Shown here piece after piece: positions 28,560 to 37,078 of a stretch of DNA of 64,000 nt. Numbering within the stretch: the stretch's first letter is position 1; every line of letters starts with the position of its first letter. Source of the DNA: Corynebacterium lubricantis DSM 45231. Lineage in GTDB: Bacteria > Actinomycetota > Actinomycetes > Mycobacteriales > Mycobacteriaceae. The position numbers were made by a program, and so were the translations under genes. The stretch covers positions 1-64,000 of the forward strand of contig NZ_KB902181.1 in assembly GCF_000379425.1 (NCBI RefSeq), given 5' to 3'. The notes under the pieces were generated by a model. That model was given only the letters and a program-made list of their open reading frames with translations. It was not told the origin of the DNA and did not search any database.

Positions 28560-29716
28560 TGATGCACCGTCACGATCTTGCGCTTGGCCAGAATCTCGTC
28601 GATCTCTGAGGTGTTCGCGGCGGCGTAGAGGGTGCGCTTTTGATCGTCGTTAAGCTGCCCGTACAGCGTGATCTTGCGCTCGAAAGTGGCACCGGTGATG
28701 TGGGTGACCTCGACGCGGACGTCGTCGAGTTTCATGCCCTTCGCGGCCTCGCGGATGGCTTGGGAGGTGGAAGTTGCCAGCGAGCTCATGAACAGGCCCT
28801 TGGACGTGACACCCTGACCGCGGCCGCCATTGTTGCGAGGGCGATCGGTAGTGATTTCCCTGTTAGAGGTGCGCACGACATCACCGAAGCGGGTGCCGCG
28901 GGCGGTGCGCGAAATTGCGTTGTCGTCGGTGGTGGGCTCGGGCGTGAACTCGGGTTCGATGTACTGCTTCGCCCACGTACCGATGATGTCGGCGGCGCGC
29001 TGCGCGGTGCCGGTCTTGGTGAGCAGGTGGTCGGCCTTGTCCAAGCTCATCAGGCTCTTGGGGTAGCGGGTGGCGCGGAAGATGGTCTGCGCGTTGTCGA
29101 TGCCCACCATCTGGTCGATGGGCGAGTGCACGAGCAGCAGCGCCTTGCGCAGCTTCGGGAGGTAGGTCTCCGGGTTCAGCGAGGCGAGGTCCTCGAGGAA
29201 GGCGCGCGAGATGACCAGGTCCTTGCCGCCCAAGGTAACCGTGACGGAGCCGTTCTTATCGGCCTCGCTGACGCTATCTGCGTAGTGGAGCACGGAGTGC
29301 GCTGGATCGAAAGGCGCGCCGACGGTGGCCACGGCATGGAGGTAGGGCATCTTGTGCTCGGAAGCAGCACGTAGCACGGCGGCGCCGCCGAGGGAGTGGC
29401 CAATGAGCAGCTGGGGAGCGCGGTAGTTTTCCTTGAGCCACTCCGCGGCAGCGACCACGTCTTCCACATTCTGGGTGAAGGAAGTGTCCGCGAAATCACC
29501 TTTGGAGCCACCGAGTCCCTGAAAATCGAAGCGCAGCGTGGCGATGCCATGTTCGGTTAGCTGCTTCGACATCCGGGAGGAACCAGGGGTGTGGCGAGAG
29601 CCCGCGAAATTGTGAGCCAAGACCGCATATGCAGTGGCTGGAGCATCTGGCCGATCAATGGTGCCGGCGAGTTCCACTCCCGTAAATGAAGGGAACGTGA
29701 CGTTGACAGATTGCAT
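28556..29716 (-). CDS. Alpha/beta hydrolase fused to an OsmC-like domain
   Basis: 386 aa from the ATG at 29716 with GGAGG 11 nt upstream; a longer frame exists but lacks this signal. The N-terminal hydrolase (about 1-245) has LAHNFAGSRHTPGSSRM, nucleophile elbow IGHSLGGAAV, and HSPIDQMV/DKADHLL for Asp and His. The C-terminal ~130 residues (about 260-386) resemble OsmC (VRTSNREITTDRP, KGMKLDDVRVEVTH). However, I see no Cys at the usual peroxidatic positions, so peroxidase activity is doubtful. Bifunctional proteins of this layout are known from bacteria. Cytosolic. Confidence 0.85.
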   Translation of the reverse strand: MQSVNVTFPSFTGVELAGTIDRPDAPATAYAVLAHNFAGSRHTPGSSRMSKQLTEHGIATLRFDFQGLGGSKGDFADTSFTQNVEDVVAAAEWLKENYRAPQLLIGHSLGGAAVLRAASEHKMPYLHAVATVGAPFDPAHSVLHYADSVSEADKNGSVTVTLGGKDLVISRAFLEDLASLNPETYLPKLRKALLLVHSPIDQMVGIDNAQTIFRATRYPKSLMSLDKADHLLTKTGTAQRAADIIGTWAKQYIEPEFTPEPTTDDNAISRTARGTRFGDVVRTSNREITTDRPRNNGGRGQGVTSKGLFMSSLATSTSQAIREAAKGMKLDDVRVEVTHITGATFERKITLYGQLNDDQKRTLYAAANTSEIDEILAKRKIVTVHQ

Positions 29717-29844
29717 GGCGCGAAATACCTCCGGAAGCGTGTGGACCTGTATCCATTCAAGAATAGGTGAGTGCTCCGACAGGCGCTTAGCCAACTCACG
29801 TAAACTCGTCGGCTAAGGCACATTTAAGGGAAGGACTTTTGCGC

Positions 29845-32136
29845 ATGGCTGCATTCGACTGGTTTTGGAAGGCGATGGGCGCATCGGGCGAACGCAACAC
29901 CAAAAAGTCGAAAGGCATCGTCGACGAGGCGCATCAGCGCATTGATTCGCTCGCAGCGCTATCGAACGAGGAGCTAGCCGCCAAGGCGCGCGGACTGGTC
30001 ACGGAGAACCAGATCACCGACAAGTCTGAGTTTTTAGCGATCTTGTCCATTGCTTCCGAGCGCACCCTCGGTATGGTGCCTTTCAACGTGCAGAACCAGG
30101 CTGTTCTACGCATGCTCGAGGGCGATGTGATTCAGATGGCTACTGGTGAGGGTAAGACCCTTGTCGGAGCGATGGCGGCCACCGGCTACGCGCTGACGGG
30201 CCAGCGCACGCACGTCATTACGGTGAACAACTATCTTGCCGAACGCGATGCGCAGTGGATGCGACCGCTCGTCGAGTTCTTTGGTCTGACCGTGGGGTAT
30301 GTGACGGAGCGCACGCCGCGGAGGGAGCGTCGCGCGGCGTATGAGAGCGACGTGGTCTACGCGCCAGTGACCGAGATCGGGTTTGACCATCTCCGCGACA
30401 ACCAGATCACGCACCGTGATCAGACGGTCCAGGTCCCAGCGCAAGTTGCGCTCGTCGATGAGGCCGATTCCGTGCTTGTCGACGAGGCGCTCGTCCCACT
30501 CGTCCTCGCTGGCTCCGAGCCCGGCGTGCAGGCTACCGGGCAGATCACGGATGTGGTGGCACACCTGCGCGAGACCGAGCACTACACAATTGACGACGAC
30601 CAGCGCAACGTCTTCCTCACCGACGAAGGTGCGACACGGGTAGAGAAACGCTTGGGCATCGACTCGTTGTATTCTGACGAACACATCGGCACCACGTTGG
30701 TCAAGGTCAACTTGGCCTTGCACGCCAAGGCGCTGCTTCTGCGCGACGTGCACTACATCATCGACGACGGCAAGGTCTCCCTCGTGGATGCCTCGAAGGG
30801 GCGCGTCGCCGAGCTGCAGCGCTGGCCCGATGGCCTCCAGGCCGCCGTGGAGGCCAAAGAAGGCATCGATGTAACCGAGGGCGGGCGAATCCTCGATTCG
30901 ATCACGCTGCAGGCGCTGATGCGCAGGTATCCGCGCGTCGCTGGCATGACCGGCACCGCCGTGGAAGCCACCGACCAGCTGCGCGAGTTTTATGACTTGC
31001 ATATCTCTGAGATTCCGCGCGCCAAGGAACTGCAGCGTTTCGACGAGGCCGATCGGGTCTACCACACCATGGCCGATAAGCAGCACGCCATCGTCGAGGA
31101 GATCGCGCTGCTCCACGAGACGGGTCAACCCGTTCTAGTTGGTACCCACGATGTTGCCGAGTCTGAGGCACTTTCTGAGGCGCTGGAGGCACGCGGGATC
31201 ACGGTCAACGTGCTGAACGCGAAAAACGATAGGGAAGAAGCCCGCATCATTGCCGAGGCAGGCGACTTGGGCCGAGTCACTGTTTCCACACAGATGGCAG
31301 GACGCGGCACCGATATCCGGCTCGGTGGAGCAGACGAATCCGACCACGACGAAGTGGCGAAACTCGGCGGGCTCGCCGTGATTGGTACCGCGCGTCACCG
31401 CACATCACGCCTGGACAATCAGCTGCGCGGACGAGCGGGACGCCAGGGAGATCCAGGCTTGAGCCTGTTCTTCGTGTCCATGGAGGATGACATTGTGGTC
31501 TCCGGAGGCGCCGACAATGAGCTGACCGTCAAACCCGAACCCGACGGGCGGATCCAGACCAAGCGGGTGCAAGACTTCGTCGAGCACTGCCAGCGTGTTA
31601 CCGAAGGCCAGTTGTTGGAGATCCACAGGCAGACCTGGAAATATAACCAGCTGCTCGCCGATCAACGCGAGATTATCGACGAGCGTCGCGCGACGTTGTT
31701 GGATTCCGATAAGGCCTGGGAGGAGCTCGCTGCCCGTTTGCCAGAGCGGGCTGAGCAGTTGCAGGGGCTTGAATCGTCGATACGCGAACAAGCAGCGCGC
31801 GAGATCATGCTGTACCACCTGGACAACGAGTGGTCGGAGCACCTGGCGTTGATGGATGATGTGCGCGAATCGATTCACCTGCGCGCAATCGCAAGGGAGA
31901 CTCCGATTGACGAATATCACAGGATTGCGGTTGCCGAATTCAAGGAATTGGCACAGCGTGCCGTAGATGAGGCCGTAGAGACGTTTGAGTCGGTTGAGAT
32001 TGATGGAAATGGTGCCCACCTGGAAAATGCGGGGTGGAAGCGCCCGAGCGCGACGTGGACCTACATGGTCTCGGACAATCCACTGGCAGGCAGCGGCAAT
32101 TCGGTCATCTCGGGAATCTCCAATATGTTTAGATAG
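29845..32136 (+). CDS. secA2: Accessory Sec translocase ATPase SecA2
   Basis: 763 aa from ATG 29845 (GGGAAGGA 9 nt upstream; an in-frame TTG at 29839 is too close to that site). Walker A MATGEGKTLVGAM, DEAD-type VDEADSVLVDEA, preprotein-crosslinking region and motif VI QLRGRAGRQGDPG are present. It is shorter than housekeeping SecA, lacks the C-terminal zinc linker, and sits upstream of odhI-ftsR as in C. glutamicum. SecA2 exports a small substrate set through the SecYEG channel and is essential in C. glutamicum. Confidence 0.93.
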   Translation: MAAFDWFWKAMGASGERNTKKSKGIVDEAHQRIDSLAALSNEELAAKARGLVTENQITDKSEFLAILSIASERTLGMVPFNVQNQAVLRMLEGDVIQMATGEGKTLVGAMAATGYALTGQRTHVITVNNYLAERDAQWMRPLVEFFGLTVGYVTERTPRRERRAAYESDVVYAPVTEIGFDHLRDNQITHRDQTVQVPAQVALVDEADSVLVDEALVPLVLAGSEPGVQATGQITDVVAHLRETEHYTIDDDQRNVFLTDEGATRVEKRLGIDSLYSDEHIGTTLVKVNLALHAKALLLRDVHYIIDDGKVSLVDASKGRVAELQRWPDGLQAAVEAKEGIDVTEGGRILDSITLQALMRRYPRVAGMTGTAVEATDQLREFYDLHISEIPRAKELQRFDEADRVYHTMADKQHAIVEEIALLHETGQPVLVGTHDVAESEALSEALEARGITVNVLNAKNDREEARIIAEAGDLGRVTVSTQMAGRGTDIRLGGADESDHDEVAKLGGLAVIGTARHRTSRLDNQLRGRAGRQGDPGLSLFFVSMEDDIVVSGGADNELTVKPEPDGRIQTKRVQDFVEHCQRVTEGQLLEIHRQTWKYNQLLADQREIIDERRATLLDSDKAWEELAARLPERAEQLQGLESSIREQAAREIMLYHLDNEWSEHLALMDDVRESIHLRAIARETPIDEYHRIAVAEFKELAQRAVDEAVETFESVEIDGNGAHLENAGWKRPSATWTYMVSDNPLAGSGNSVISGISNMFR

Positions 32137-32244
32137 TGAAGGCCGAAATGTGGCACTCCGCGACTCTTACAGCGCGAGGGAACCGTTTATCGGTATGATA
32201 TCCGTTAGTTACTAAATCCTTTGGAATAGTGTCAGGAGAATAAA

Positions 32245-32673
32245 TTGAGCGAGAACACCGGTACTCCAGAGCAGCAGGTTGAAACCACTTCGGTTTTCCG
32301 TGCAGATTTGCTGAAAGAAATGGAAAATGGTGCGAGCCCTGCGTCCACAAATCAGGGCGTAGATAACCTTCCTGAGGGTGCGGCGCTGCTCGTTGTCAAG
32401 CGCGGCCCTAACGCAGGCGCACGTTTCTTGCTTGACCGCGACACCACCACGACCGGTCGCCACACTGAAGCGGATATCTTCCTCGATGACGTTACGGTGT
32501 CTCGTCGTCACGCGGAATTCCGTCGCAATGAGGGCGAGTTCGAGGTAGTAGACGTGGGCTCCCTGAACGGCACCTATGTCAACCGTGAGCCACGCAACTC
32601 GCAGGTGCTCACCACTGGCGATGAAATCCAGATTGGTAAGTTCCGCCTGGTTTTCATTACCGCAGAAAAGTAA
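32245..32673 (+). CDS. odhI: FHA-domain regulator OdhI (GarA)
   Basis: 142 aa with TTG start and AGGAGA. The N-terminal ETTSVFRADLL motif carries the T14/T15 kinase site of OdhI; the C-terminal FHA domain (about 45-140) has GRHTEADIFLDD, VSRRHAEFR and SLNGTYVN. Unphosphorylated OdhI binds and inhibits the E1 part of 2-oxoglutarate dehydrogenase. Phosphorylation by PknG/PknA/PknB/PknL makes the FHA domain bind its own tail and releases inhibition. It thus switches carbon flow between the TCA cycle and glutamate. Confidence 0.96.
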   Translation: MSENTGTPEQQVETTSVFRADLLKEMENGASPASTNQGVDNLPEGAALLVVKRGPNAGARFLLDRDTTTTGRHTEADIFLDDVTVSRRHAEFRRNEGEFEVVDVGSLNGTYVNREPRNSQVLTTGDEIQIGKFRLVFITAEK

Positions 32674-32735
32674 GCAGTTAGTCCCCTCAAGGGAGATCCA
32701 TATTCATTGAACCTGAAGTAGAGCAAGAGACACAC

Positions 32736-33482
32736 GTGAGCGCTGTACGCAAGACCCAGACGCACCCGACCTCGCCGAAGGCCGGGCAAAAGACGGGGAA
32801 GAAGACCATGTCCATCGGCGTGGTCATTGAACGCCTGCGCGAAGAGTTTCCGGACGTTACCGTCTCGAAAATTCGTTTCTTGGAATCTGAAGGTTTAATT
32901 ACTCCACAGCGCACCGATTCGGGGTACCGTCGCTTCACCGAAAGCGATGTCGAGCGGCTGCGCTACATTTTGGTGACCCAGCGCGATAATTATCTGCCGC
33001 TCAAAGTGATTCGTGAGCAGCTCGACGCGATGGACTCGGGTCAGGTCACGGCGCTCTTATCTGGAACCGATGCCGAGCCGATGATCTCGGCGGATAAATT
33101 CCGCGCTCCTGCACAGACGCGCTTGACGGATGCGGATGTGGCACAGCAGGCCAATACGTCCGTTGATCAGATTACTGAGCTCACCCAGATCGGCGTGCTC
33201 TCGCCTGACTCTTCTGGCCTGTATAACGCGGACGATGTGCAAACGGTCTCTACGGCATTGGCGTTGAAGGAATTCGGGTTCGATGCTCGCCACCTGAAGT
33301 CGCTGCGCAATACAGCTTCACGGCAGGCAGACCTCATCGCGCAGGTGACAGGCCCTGTAGCCAAGTCACAGCGTTCCACGGCGAAGCAACAGGCCGAGGA
33401 TCTTGGGCAGCAAATGTCTGCCTTGGTGGTCTCGCTTCACGCCTCGCTGGTAAAGAAAGAACTCCGGTCCCGGCTGGACTAG
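32736..33482 (+). CDS. ftsR: MerR-type regulator FtsR
   Basis: 248 aa, GTG start. The winged-helix MerR domain begins SIGVVIERLREEFPDVTVSKIRFLE, with the ITPQRTDSGYRRFTESDVERL stretch. A second MerR-like helical region follows (LTDADVAQQANTSVDQITEL). Directly downstream of odhI it matches C. glutamicum FtsR, an activator of ftsZ transcription. Its C-terminal half ends in a basic helical segment. Confidence 0.9.
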   Translation: MSAVRKTQTHPTSPKAGQKTGKKTMSIGVVIERLREEFPDVTVSKIRFLESEGLITPQRTDSGYRRFTESDVERLRYILVTQRDNYLPLKVIREQLDAMDSGQVTALLSGTDAEPMISADKFRAPAQTRLTDADVAQQANTSVDQITELTQIGVLSPDSSGLYNADDVQTVSTALALKEFGFDARHLKSLRNTASRQADLIAQVTGPVAKSQRSTAKQQAEDLGQQMSALVVSLHASLVKKELRSRLD

Positions 33483-33506
33483 GTTGGGCCTGTAGAATCA
33501 GGGACT

Positions 33507-34076
33507 ATGAGCATGGTCCCTTTAACTTATTACGGCGTACATTCTGTTGGCCCGGAAAATTTCCTCTGTGCCCTGTTGCACTGGGAGGAGCGGGGCCGCA
33601 TTGTTCCAGTCTGGATCCCACCAATTGAAGGTGCTCGCTTGGCGGCGCGCGACGCGATGTGGGAATCTGACCGCCCTGACACTTATGATTTGATGGTCTC
33701 CATCATTGAGCAATCCACTCAAGGCGTGAAAGCCATCGAGATTTCCAGCTACTATCACGGCACTTTCGTGGCCACGCTGGAGATGGAAGACGGCGAAGAG
33801 ATTGATGCTCGGCTGTCGGATGCACTAGTTCTCTCTACGATTTTAGATCTGCCGATTGAGGCGGACGAGACGGTGCTTTCGCAGGCGTCGATCTGGATTT
33901 CGGGGGAGGATGCCCGCGATCAGTTCGGGATCGATCTGCCGGTGGCGAAGGAAGACGACTCGGCTTCTGCCAGCGGTGATGCGCAGGCAGATGCGGATTT
34001 CGAGTCTCTCATGCGCAGCCTTGGTGTGGATGAGGCAGACATCTCCGGCGAGTCTAATGACAACGATGAAACTTAA
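33507..34076 (+). CDS. DUF151 bifunctional nuclease-family protein
   Basis: 189 aa. The BFN/DUF151 domain covers about residues 1-135 (ILPI-type core seen as IVPVWIPPIEGARLA, DLMVSIIEQ, DARLSDALVLS). The Asp/Ser-rich acidic C-terminus (about 150-189) is probably disordered. Homologues show DNase/RNase activity in plants; bacterial function is unclear. A -10 TAGAAT (33493-33498) ends 8 nt before the ATG: likely leaderless. It lies between ftsR and a second MerR gene, the conserved corynebacterial order. Confidence 0.87.
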   Translation: MSMVPLTYYGVHSVGPENFLCALLHWEERGRIVPVWIPPIEGARLAARDAMWESDRPDTYDLMVSIIEQSTQGVKAIEISSYYHGTFVATLEMEDGEEIDARLSDALVLSTILDLPIEADETVLSQASIWISGEDARDQFGIDLPVAKEDDSASASGDAQADADFESLMRSLGVDEADISGESNDNDET

Positions 34077-34077
34077 G

Positions 34078-34096
34078 CCTAAACTTAAACTTTAGG
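34078..34096. repeat. Inverted repeat CCTAAA-N7-TTTAGG between DUF151 and MerR genes
   Basis: A 19-bp dyad with 6-bp arms lies 1 bp after the DUF151 stop and ~100 bp upstream of the MerR start, followed by TTTAG. The spacing resembles MerR-family operators, but it could equally be a weak terminator. Confidence 0.45.
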
Positions 34097-34198
34097 TTTA
34101 GACTTCGGCGTGTTTCACCTGTCTAGGCTTGACCAACGTCTACGCTTGGCATTTAATAGCTTTTAAGGCGCATTCATAAACACCATGGGAGTAATTAC

Positions 34199-34762
34199 GT
34201 GAGTACACAACACACCGACCACACAGATCAGGCAGTGCAGGAGTCACTCTTCGACATTGGTCCATCCGATGAAGTCGGCTACCGCGTGCCCATCGCATGT
34301 CAGGTTGCGGGCATCACCTACCGCCAGCTGGATTACTGGGCACGCACCGACCTGGTGAAGCCTTCCATCCGCGGCGCACAGGGTTCCGGCTCCCAGCGTT
34401 TGTACTCCTTCAAAGACATCCTGGTTCTGAAGATTGTCAAGCGCCTGCTCGATACCGGTATCTCCCTGCAGAATATCCGTCTCGCAGTAGACAAGCTGCG
34501 TGACCGCGGTGTCAACGACATCGCCGAGATCACCTTGGTCTCTGATGGCACCTCCGTGTACGAGTGCCGCAGCGCCGACGAAGTAATTGACCTCCTCAAC
34601 GGCGGCCAGGGTGTGTTCTCTATCGCCGTCCCAGGTGTGATGAAGGAACTCACCGGAACCATCTCGTCCTTCCCATCCGAGCGGATCGCCACCGATGGAG
34701 ACGACGACAACGTGGTCACCATCGATGAACTTGCAGCCCGCCGCCAGCGCAAGACCTCCTAA
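34199..34762 (+). CDS. MerR-family transcriptional regulator
   Basis: 187 aa with GTG start. The MerR DNA-binding domain spans about residues 25-95 (YRVPIACQVAGITYRQLDYWARTDLVKPSI, with KDILVLKIVKRLLDTGISLQNIRLAVDKLR). No Cys metal-binding motif is seen, so it is not a metal or redox sensor of the classic kind. It is the conserved second MerR gene downstream of odhI-ftsR; its targets are not known to me. A perfect terminator follows. Confidence 0.88.
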   Translation: MSTQHTDHTDQAVQESLFDIGPSDEVGYRVPIACQVAGITYRQLDYWARTDLVKPSIRGAQGSGSQRLYSFKDILVLKIVKRLLDTGISLQNIRLAVDKLRDRGVNDIAEITLVSDGTSVYECRSADEVIDLLNGGQGVFSIAVPGVMKELTGTISSFPSERIATDGDDDNVVTIDELAARRQRKTS

Positions 34763-34783
34763 AATTTTCTCCCATTAGCGCCC

Positions 34784-34823
34784 AAAAGGCCCGCTACCTC
34801 CCAGTCGAGGTAGCGGGCCTTTT
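34784..34823. terminator. Bidirectional rho-independent terminator
   Basis: A perfect 17-bp inverted repeat (AAAAGGCCCGCTACCTC with its complement) and a 6-nt loop separate the rightward MerR gene from the leftward VWA gene. The stem itself ends in TTTT on both strands, so it can stop transcription from either side. Confidence 0.9.
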
Positions 34824-34835
34824 GCTCTGTCTTGG

Positions 34836-36203
34836 TTAAACCCCTGAAGCAGCGGAGACTGCAGAGGCAAACTCGTCGTTCGAGGTTACGGTGACCTCGT
34901 TTGTGGCGAGCTCCTTGATGCCCAAGTCCACGCCGGCGTCGCCAACGTGTACGACGTCAAGTTCAATGCCTTCGTCCAGTAGTGGCTGGAGTAGATCGAC
35001 ATAAGACTGATCGTCGTAGACATCATCGGAACCAGCGGTGATCAACACGATGCGGAAGTCGCCTTCAGAGCCAGCGACAGCATTCACCGCAGCTTGAAGC
35101 GACTCGCGGGTATTGGACATGCCCGCATTACCCAAGCGCTCTACCGAGTTAGCCACGGCATCAGGCTCGCTGGTGAATTGGAGGTTTGTACGCCAGCTCT
35201 GGGTCACGCCAGGGTTCAGCGGGGAAGAGTAGTTCCAGAGGGCCACTTCGTGGCCGCCCTCGATCACAGCGTTGGATGCCTCACCAACGGCCGCCGCTAC
35301 AGCATCGGAATAAGGCGCCATCGCATTGGAGGTATCAACGAGGTACAAGGTGTCGCGCGCCTCGTTGGAAGCTGCAGGTTCCTCGGATGGCTCCTCGGAA
35401 GGTTCTTCTGATGGCGATGCTTCAGCAGAAGGCTTCACCGAGCCCGCGACTACTGAGGAAGCGGCGGCGAGGACCTTTTCTGAGGCATTGGACTCTACTG
35501 CTTCGCCGGTGAAGTTCTCGGAGGCGAAATCTGCCAGGGCGCTGCCGGCGCGAGTTTGGTCCTCGTTGACCTGGTCGGTCGCGTTCAGCGGGAAGGCGTA
35601 GTAGGTAACCTCAGCCCCGTCGATCGCCGTCACGGATTCTCCATCGGCGCGAGCGATGTTCACGTCGCCCGAACCGCCGAGCGCGGCTTCCGCAGCTGCC
35701 TCATCGGAAGCAAGCGCGGTGGCAACAGCCGCGGCGGCGGATGCATCAGGTGCGGAGGAGTAGTTCACCTGATCTGCCTCGGCGGTGGACTCGCCGTCTA
35801 AGCCGAAGGCCTCGGTGATTACGGCGGTGGGCTCCGAGGACGAAGCGGTGCGGGACGCCTCGGAGAGGGCTTGCTCGGTTACCTGGTTATTTGCACCGAT
35901 ATAAACGGCTGCTTGATCCACGGAATCAACCAACACCGGTGTCGCGCAATAGTCTCGCACGACGGGTTGAGAGTCCGCCCAATCGTCGATAAGCGACTGT
36001 GCGACCTCTTCATTAGCGGCCGCAACTGGGACCTCGAGGTCGCCGGAGACGCATTCTTGCGCGGTAGTTTCCTCCCCAGCATTATTGCCGCGGAAGAAGA
36101 AAAACCACACCGCTAGGAGTACAAGGACCACGAGTAACGCGAGCACCGCAAGGGCGTTACCGGACAGAGAATAATTATTCTTCCCACTACTATGACGAGC
36201 CAT
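34836..36203 (-). CDS. Membrane-anchored VWA-domain protein with Pro/Glu/Ser linker
   Basis: 455 aa. One N-terminal membrane helix (about 17-38, NALAVLALLVVLVLLAVWFFFF) puts the rest outside. Residues 50-255 resemble a solute-binding-like region, followed by a PSEEPSEEPSEEP linker (near 268-280) and a VWA domain from ~290. The metal-site motif reads DTSNA rather than DxSxS, and the conserved T/D are seen in MSNTRES and GSDDVYD. A surface or periplasmic adhesion/assembly role is possible; function unknown. Confidence 0.78.
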   Translation of the reverse strand: MARHSSGKNNYSLSGNALAVLALLVVLVLLAVWFFFFRGNNAGEETTAQECVSGDLEVPVAAANEEVAQSLIDDWADSQPVVRDYCATPVLVDSVDQAAVYIGANNQVTEQALSEASRTASSSEPTAVITEAFGLDGESTAEADQVNYSSAPDASAAAAVATALASDEAAAEAALGGSGDVNIARADGESVTAIDGAEVTYYAFPLNATDQVNEDQTRAGSALADFASENFTGEAVESNASEKVLAAASSVVAGSVKPSAEASPSEEPSEEPSEEPAASNEARDTLYLVDTSNAMAPYSDAVAAAVGEASNAVIEGGHEVALWNYSSPLNPGVTQSWRTNLQFTSEPDAVANSVERLGNAGMSNTRESLQAAVNAVAGSEGDFRIVLITAGSDDVYDDQSYVDLLQPLLDEGIELDVVHVGDAGVDLGIKELATNEVTVTSNDEFASAVSAASGV

Positions 36204-36216
36204 ACGGCTATCTTAG

Positions 36217-37074
36217 CTATTTCAGAGCAAACACAAGGCGATTGACAAGCCGGGCACGCAGGTCTTTTCCGCGATCGGCAAGAGCACGCTGCCGGGAAAC
36301 GTATTCCGCTTTGCCCTCCGGGGTCTCGATCGCGACGACGTCGAAGCCCAAATCCCGACAGTCATACGGTGAGGCTTCCATGTCTAGACGACGTGCGTCT
36401 GTGGCCAGCTCGAAGCAGTCGAGGACGAGCTCACCAGGGAAAATAGGGCTAGCCTTTATCGCCCACTTGAACAAATCCATGTTGGCATGCACACAGCCGC
36501 CCTGCTCTGACACGGCCTGAGACTCACGAGTCAAGACGGTGAGGTTGAGGGGGCGCGCGGGGGTAGTGAAAAATCGGAACGCATCATAGTGAGTGCATTT
36601 AATACGATGCTTATCGACGACTGCCTCCGTGCCTTCCTTGCCAAGTCGCAATGGAAGGTCGTGGCGCGGAGCATCCGTGCGATATACCATGGCCCACTCG
36701 TGCAGCCCGAAACAATCAAACTGGGCGGGGTTCGAAGTCGTGCCCTGCAAAATGTCGAGAATCTTTTCCAACCCGTCTCGGCGGCGTGCAAGGAAACCAG
36801 CGCCATCGACGCTCAAGGAGTTGTTCTCGTCGAGGAGATAATCGCGCCACTGGGCCTGCGGTAGTTCCTGGGCTTCGAGCAGACAGGTGTCCATGCCCGG
36901 AGACCACCGATAGAGGTGAGAGGGCCGCAGACTGTAGTACTCGAAGAGGAAATCCCAGACGGGATGATTTTCACCACGTGCGCGCCGAGCCAGGTGAGGC
37001 TCGACCCATTGGGCTGCGCGGGCGTGGTGCTCTTCGATCAGCACCTGCCACTGTTGAGGTTCTAAAACGCGCAC
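36217..37074 (-). CDS. Conserved actinobacterial protein, often labelled 3-methyladenine DNA glycosylase
   Basis: 285 aa from GTG 37074, which sits 4 bp after the upstream stop; a longer frame would overlap the CNNM gene by 41 bp. Visible conserved blocks are HPVWDFLFEYYSLRPSHLYRW, FDCFGLHEWAMVYR and KCTHYDAFRFFT. There is no helix-hairpin-helix or AlkA/Tag motif that I can see, so the common glycosylase label is not supported by sequence alone. Cytosolic; probably co-transcribed with the CNNM genes. Confidence 0.75.
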   Translation of the reverse strand: MRVLEPQQWQVLIEEHHARAAQWVEPHLARRARGENHPVWDFLFEYYSLRPSHLYRWSPGMDTCLLEAQELPQAQWRDYLLDENNSLSVDGAGFLARRRDGLEKILDILQGTTSNPAQFDCFGLHEWAMVYRTDAPRHDLPLRLGKEGTEAVVDKHRIKCTHYDAFRFFTTPARPLNLTVLTRESQAVSEQGGCVHANMDLFKWAIKASPIFPGELVLDCFELATDARRLDMEASPYDCRDLGFDVVAIETPEGKAEYVSRQRALADRGKDLRARLVNRLVFALK

Positions 37075-37078
37075 GATG

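Noticed and set aside
36217..37074. Accepting 3-methyladenine DNA glycosylase as function
   Set aside because: No Tag, AlkA or AAG motif can be identified; the label is mentioned only as the common database name.
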